From an uncultured Collinsella sp. (GTDB lineage: Bacteria > Actinomycetota > Coriobacteriia > Coriobacteriales > Coriobacteriaceae), in assembly GCA_902493535.1 (NCBI GenBank), contig CABUQG010000024.1, positions 1 through 23,437 on the forward strand: a stretch of DNA of 23,437 nucleotides. The letters run 5' to 3'. A program made the translations under genes and the position numbers. Of the stretch, positions 22,448 through 23,437 are shown in pieces (the stretch's first letter is position 1; every line of letters begins with the position of its first letter). The notes below the pieces were generated by a model that saw only the letters and a program-made list of their open reading frames with translations, was not told where the DNA came from and did no database searches.

Positions 22448-23290
22448 CTAACCCAGCAGCTTATCCAGCGCCACTGCAATACCATCTTCGTTGTTATTGG
22501 CGGTCACCATCTGGGCCACGGCCTTAACCTCATCGACGGCGTTGTCCATGGCAACACCGGTGCCGGCCCACTCAATCATGGACTTGTCGTTCTGGCCGTC
22601 GCCAAACGATACGACCTCGCTGGCATCGATGCCAAGCTTGGGCAGGGCACCCTCGAGCGCATGGGCTTTGTCGATACCGGGCGCCGTGTACTCAAAGTAC
22701 CAGTCGGCCGTAAACATGCCCGAAAGCGTCTGGGTAAAGGGCGCATACATCTCCTCGTAATGCGCCTGCAGGTAGGCCGGATCGCCCGCAGTGAGTAGCT
22801 TGTCCACGGGATAAGCATCAGCGACCTCATGCAGGCTCTCCACCTCGCGAATCTTAAGATCGCACGCGTCGCGCTCATACTTGACGATATTCTTCTGCGA
22901 GCCGTCAGGCAGCGTGATCATGCAATGGTACGAGTCCTCGACATGCAAATCACGACCGAGCGAAATCATAGGGATCACGTCAAAATTACGCAGGTGATCA
23001 ATCAGGCGATGCAATTCGTCGGCAGGCATAGCCTGGTCAAAAAGAACCTCATCGGTCTGAGCGTCGACCACATGCGCGCCATTAAAGGCAACTAGCAGAC
23101 CGTCATGGTTTTGAAGGTCGAGCTCCTGCGCCAAGGCGTGCAGCCCCCATGCGGGACGACCCGAAGCCAAGATGAGCTTAATGCCCGACTCCTGCGCCGC
23201 GAGCAGCTTCTCGCGCGTACGCGGGCTAATGACCTTTTGATCGTTGGTGAGCGTACCGTCGATATCCATTGCGATGGCTTTGATTGCCAT
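22448..23290 (-). CDS. Cof-type HAD-IIB phosphatase
   Basis: This 280-residue HAD hydrolase starts MAIKAIAMDIDGTLTNDQ, with motif I Asp residues D9 and D11. Motif II is in LILASGRP, a IIB-type cap domain occupies about residues 85-200, and motif IV is VSFGDGQNDKSMIEWAG. Family members (Cof, YidA, YbiV) remove phosphate from sugar phosphates, flavin or PLP precursors; the specific substrate is unknown. The start at ATG 23290 is preceded by a perfect AAGGAGG, 5 nt upstream. TAAGAT near 23330 is a weak -10 candidate. It is followed by the terminator at 22399-22424. Confidence 0.88.
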   Translation of the reverse strand: MAIKAIAMDIDGTLTNDQKVISPRTREKLLAAQESGIKLILASGRPAWGLHALAQELDLQNHDGLLVAFNGAHVVDAQTDEVLFDQAMPADELHRLIDHLRNFDVIPMISLGRDLHVEDSYHCMITLPDGSQKNIVKYERDACDLKIREVESLHEVADAYPVDKLLTAGDPAYLQAHYEEMYAPFTQTLSGMFTADWYFEYTAPGIDKAHALEGALPKLGIDASEVVSFGDGQNDKSMIEWAGTGVAMDNAVDEVKAVAQMVTANNNEDGIAVALDKLLG

Positions 23291-23371
23291 ATGTGCCTCC
23301 TTGCATCGTTTTTATCGCGCACTATCTTATCCGAGCCGGGCACGTTCGCACAGCGCGCGTATGACGGTTGC

Positions 23372-23392
23372 AAAACCACCCCATTGGGGGTG
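23372..23392 (-). terminator. possible terminator of a minus-strand gene beyond the window
   Basis: CACCCC (23377-23382) pairs with GGGGTG (23386-23392, one extra G), and four A at 23372-23375 give TTTT on the minus strand. It would end a gene located to the right of the window. Confidence 0.35.
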
Positions 23393-23402
23393 CGGACGAT
23401 TT

Positions 23403-23429
23403 CTTGGACCGCGCCTAGGCGTATCCAAG
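23403..23429. repeat. nested palindrome at the right edge
   Basis: CTTGGA (23403-23408) and TCCAAG (23424-23429) flank a perfect 10-bp palindrome CGCCTAGGCG (23412-23421). It could be an operator or a hairpin; the neighbouring gene is outside the window. Confidence 0.3.
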
Positions 23430-23437
23430 CTTCCTGC

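Noticed and set aside
1..23437. CRISPR array, tRNA or rRNA genes
   Set aside because: No regularly spaced repeats, cloverleaf-like sequences or ribosomal RNA signatures were seen by eye; a tRNA scan was not possible.

Overview
The window reads as chromosomal DNA of a high-GC anaerobic actinobacterium. The gene content fits the Coriobacteriia and most closely resembles gut Collinsella as I know it; this assignment is inference from protein recognition, not a search. It holds 20 protein genes, including one 28-codon gene too short for usual ORF calling. I see no rRNA, tRNA, CRISPR array or insertion sequence with a transposase.

Layout. 1-7000 (minus strand): a nucleoid-associated NdpA-like protein, a DUF2974-type serine hydrolase, L-lactate dehydrogenase, a class I aminotransferase and glutamine-dependent NAD synthetase, mostly separate units with their own hairpins. 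7000-9600 (plus): two accessory proteins, one membrane-anchored with a Ser/Thr-rich tail and one with two folded ends joined by an acidic and Pro/Ala-rich linker. 9600-12480 (minus): the ABC-F translation factor EttA, then an SdpI-like membrane protein overlapped by its ArsR/SdpR-like regulator. 12540-12720 (plus): a tiny hydrophobic peptide gene with a LexA-like box inside its promoter and its ribosome binding site inside a predicted hairpin. 12860-14515 (plus): tcdA and a TatD-family hydrolase. 14515-14793: a convergent intergenic region built around a perfect 31-bp inverted repeat. 14794-21573 (minus): a GntR regulator followed by a five-gene operon. 21724-23290 (minus): two HAD-family phosphatases.

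The operon at 14794-20611 encodes a YfcC-type carrier, an amidohydrolase, an FrlC-like epimerase, an FrlB-like sugar-isomerase-domain deglycase and an FrlD-like PfkB kinase, with an FrlR-like regulator upstream. The likely pathway is uptake of fructoselysine or a related Amadori product, phosphorylation at C6, and cleavage to glucose 6-phosphate plus the amine. Fructoselysine use by gut Collinsella has been reported, as I recall. The unusual parts are the carrier type and an amidohydrolase whose metal motif is altered.

The most novel candidate is the 12480-12720 region. It combines a predicted SOS-controlled, 28-residue membrane peptide, similar in design to TisB of Escherichia coli but without evident sequence homology, with a divergent SdpR/SdpI-like regulator and immunity-type gene pair. 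Terminator-like hairpins directly upstream of ribosome binding sites recur in the window and may act as leaders or attenuators.
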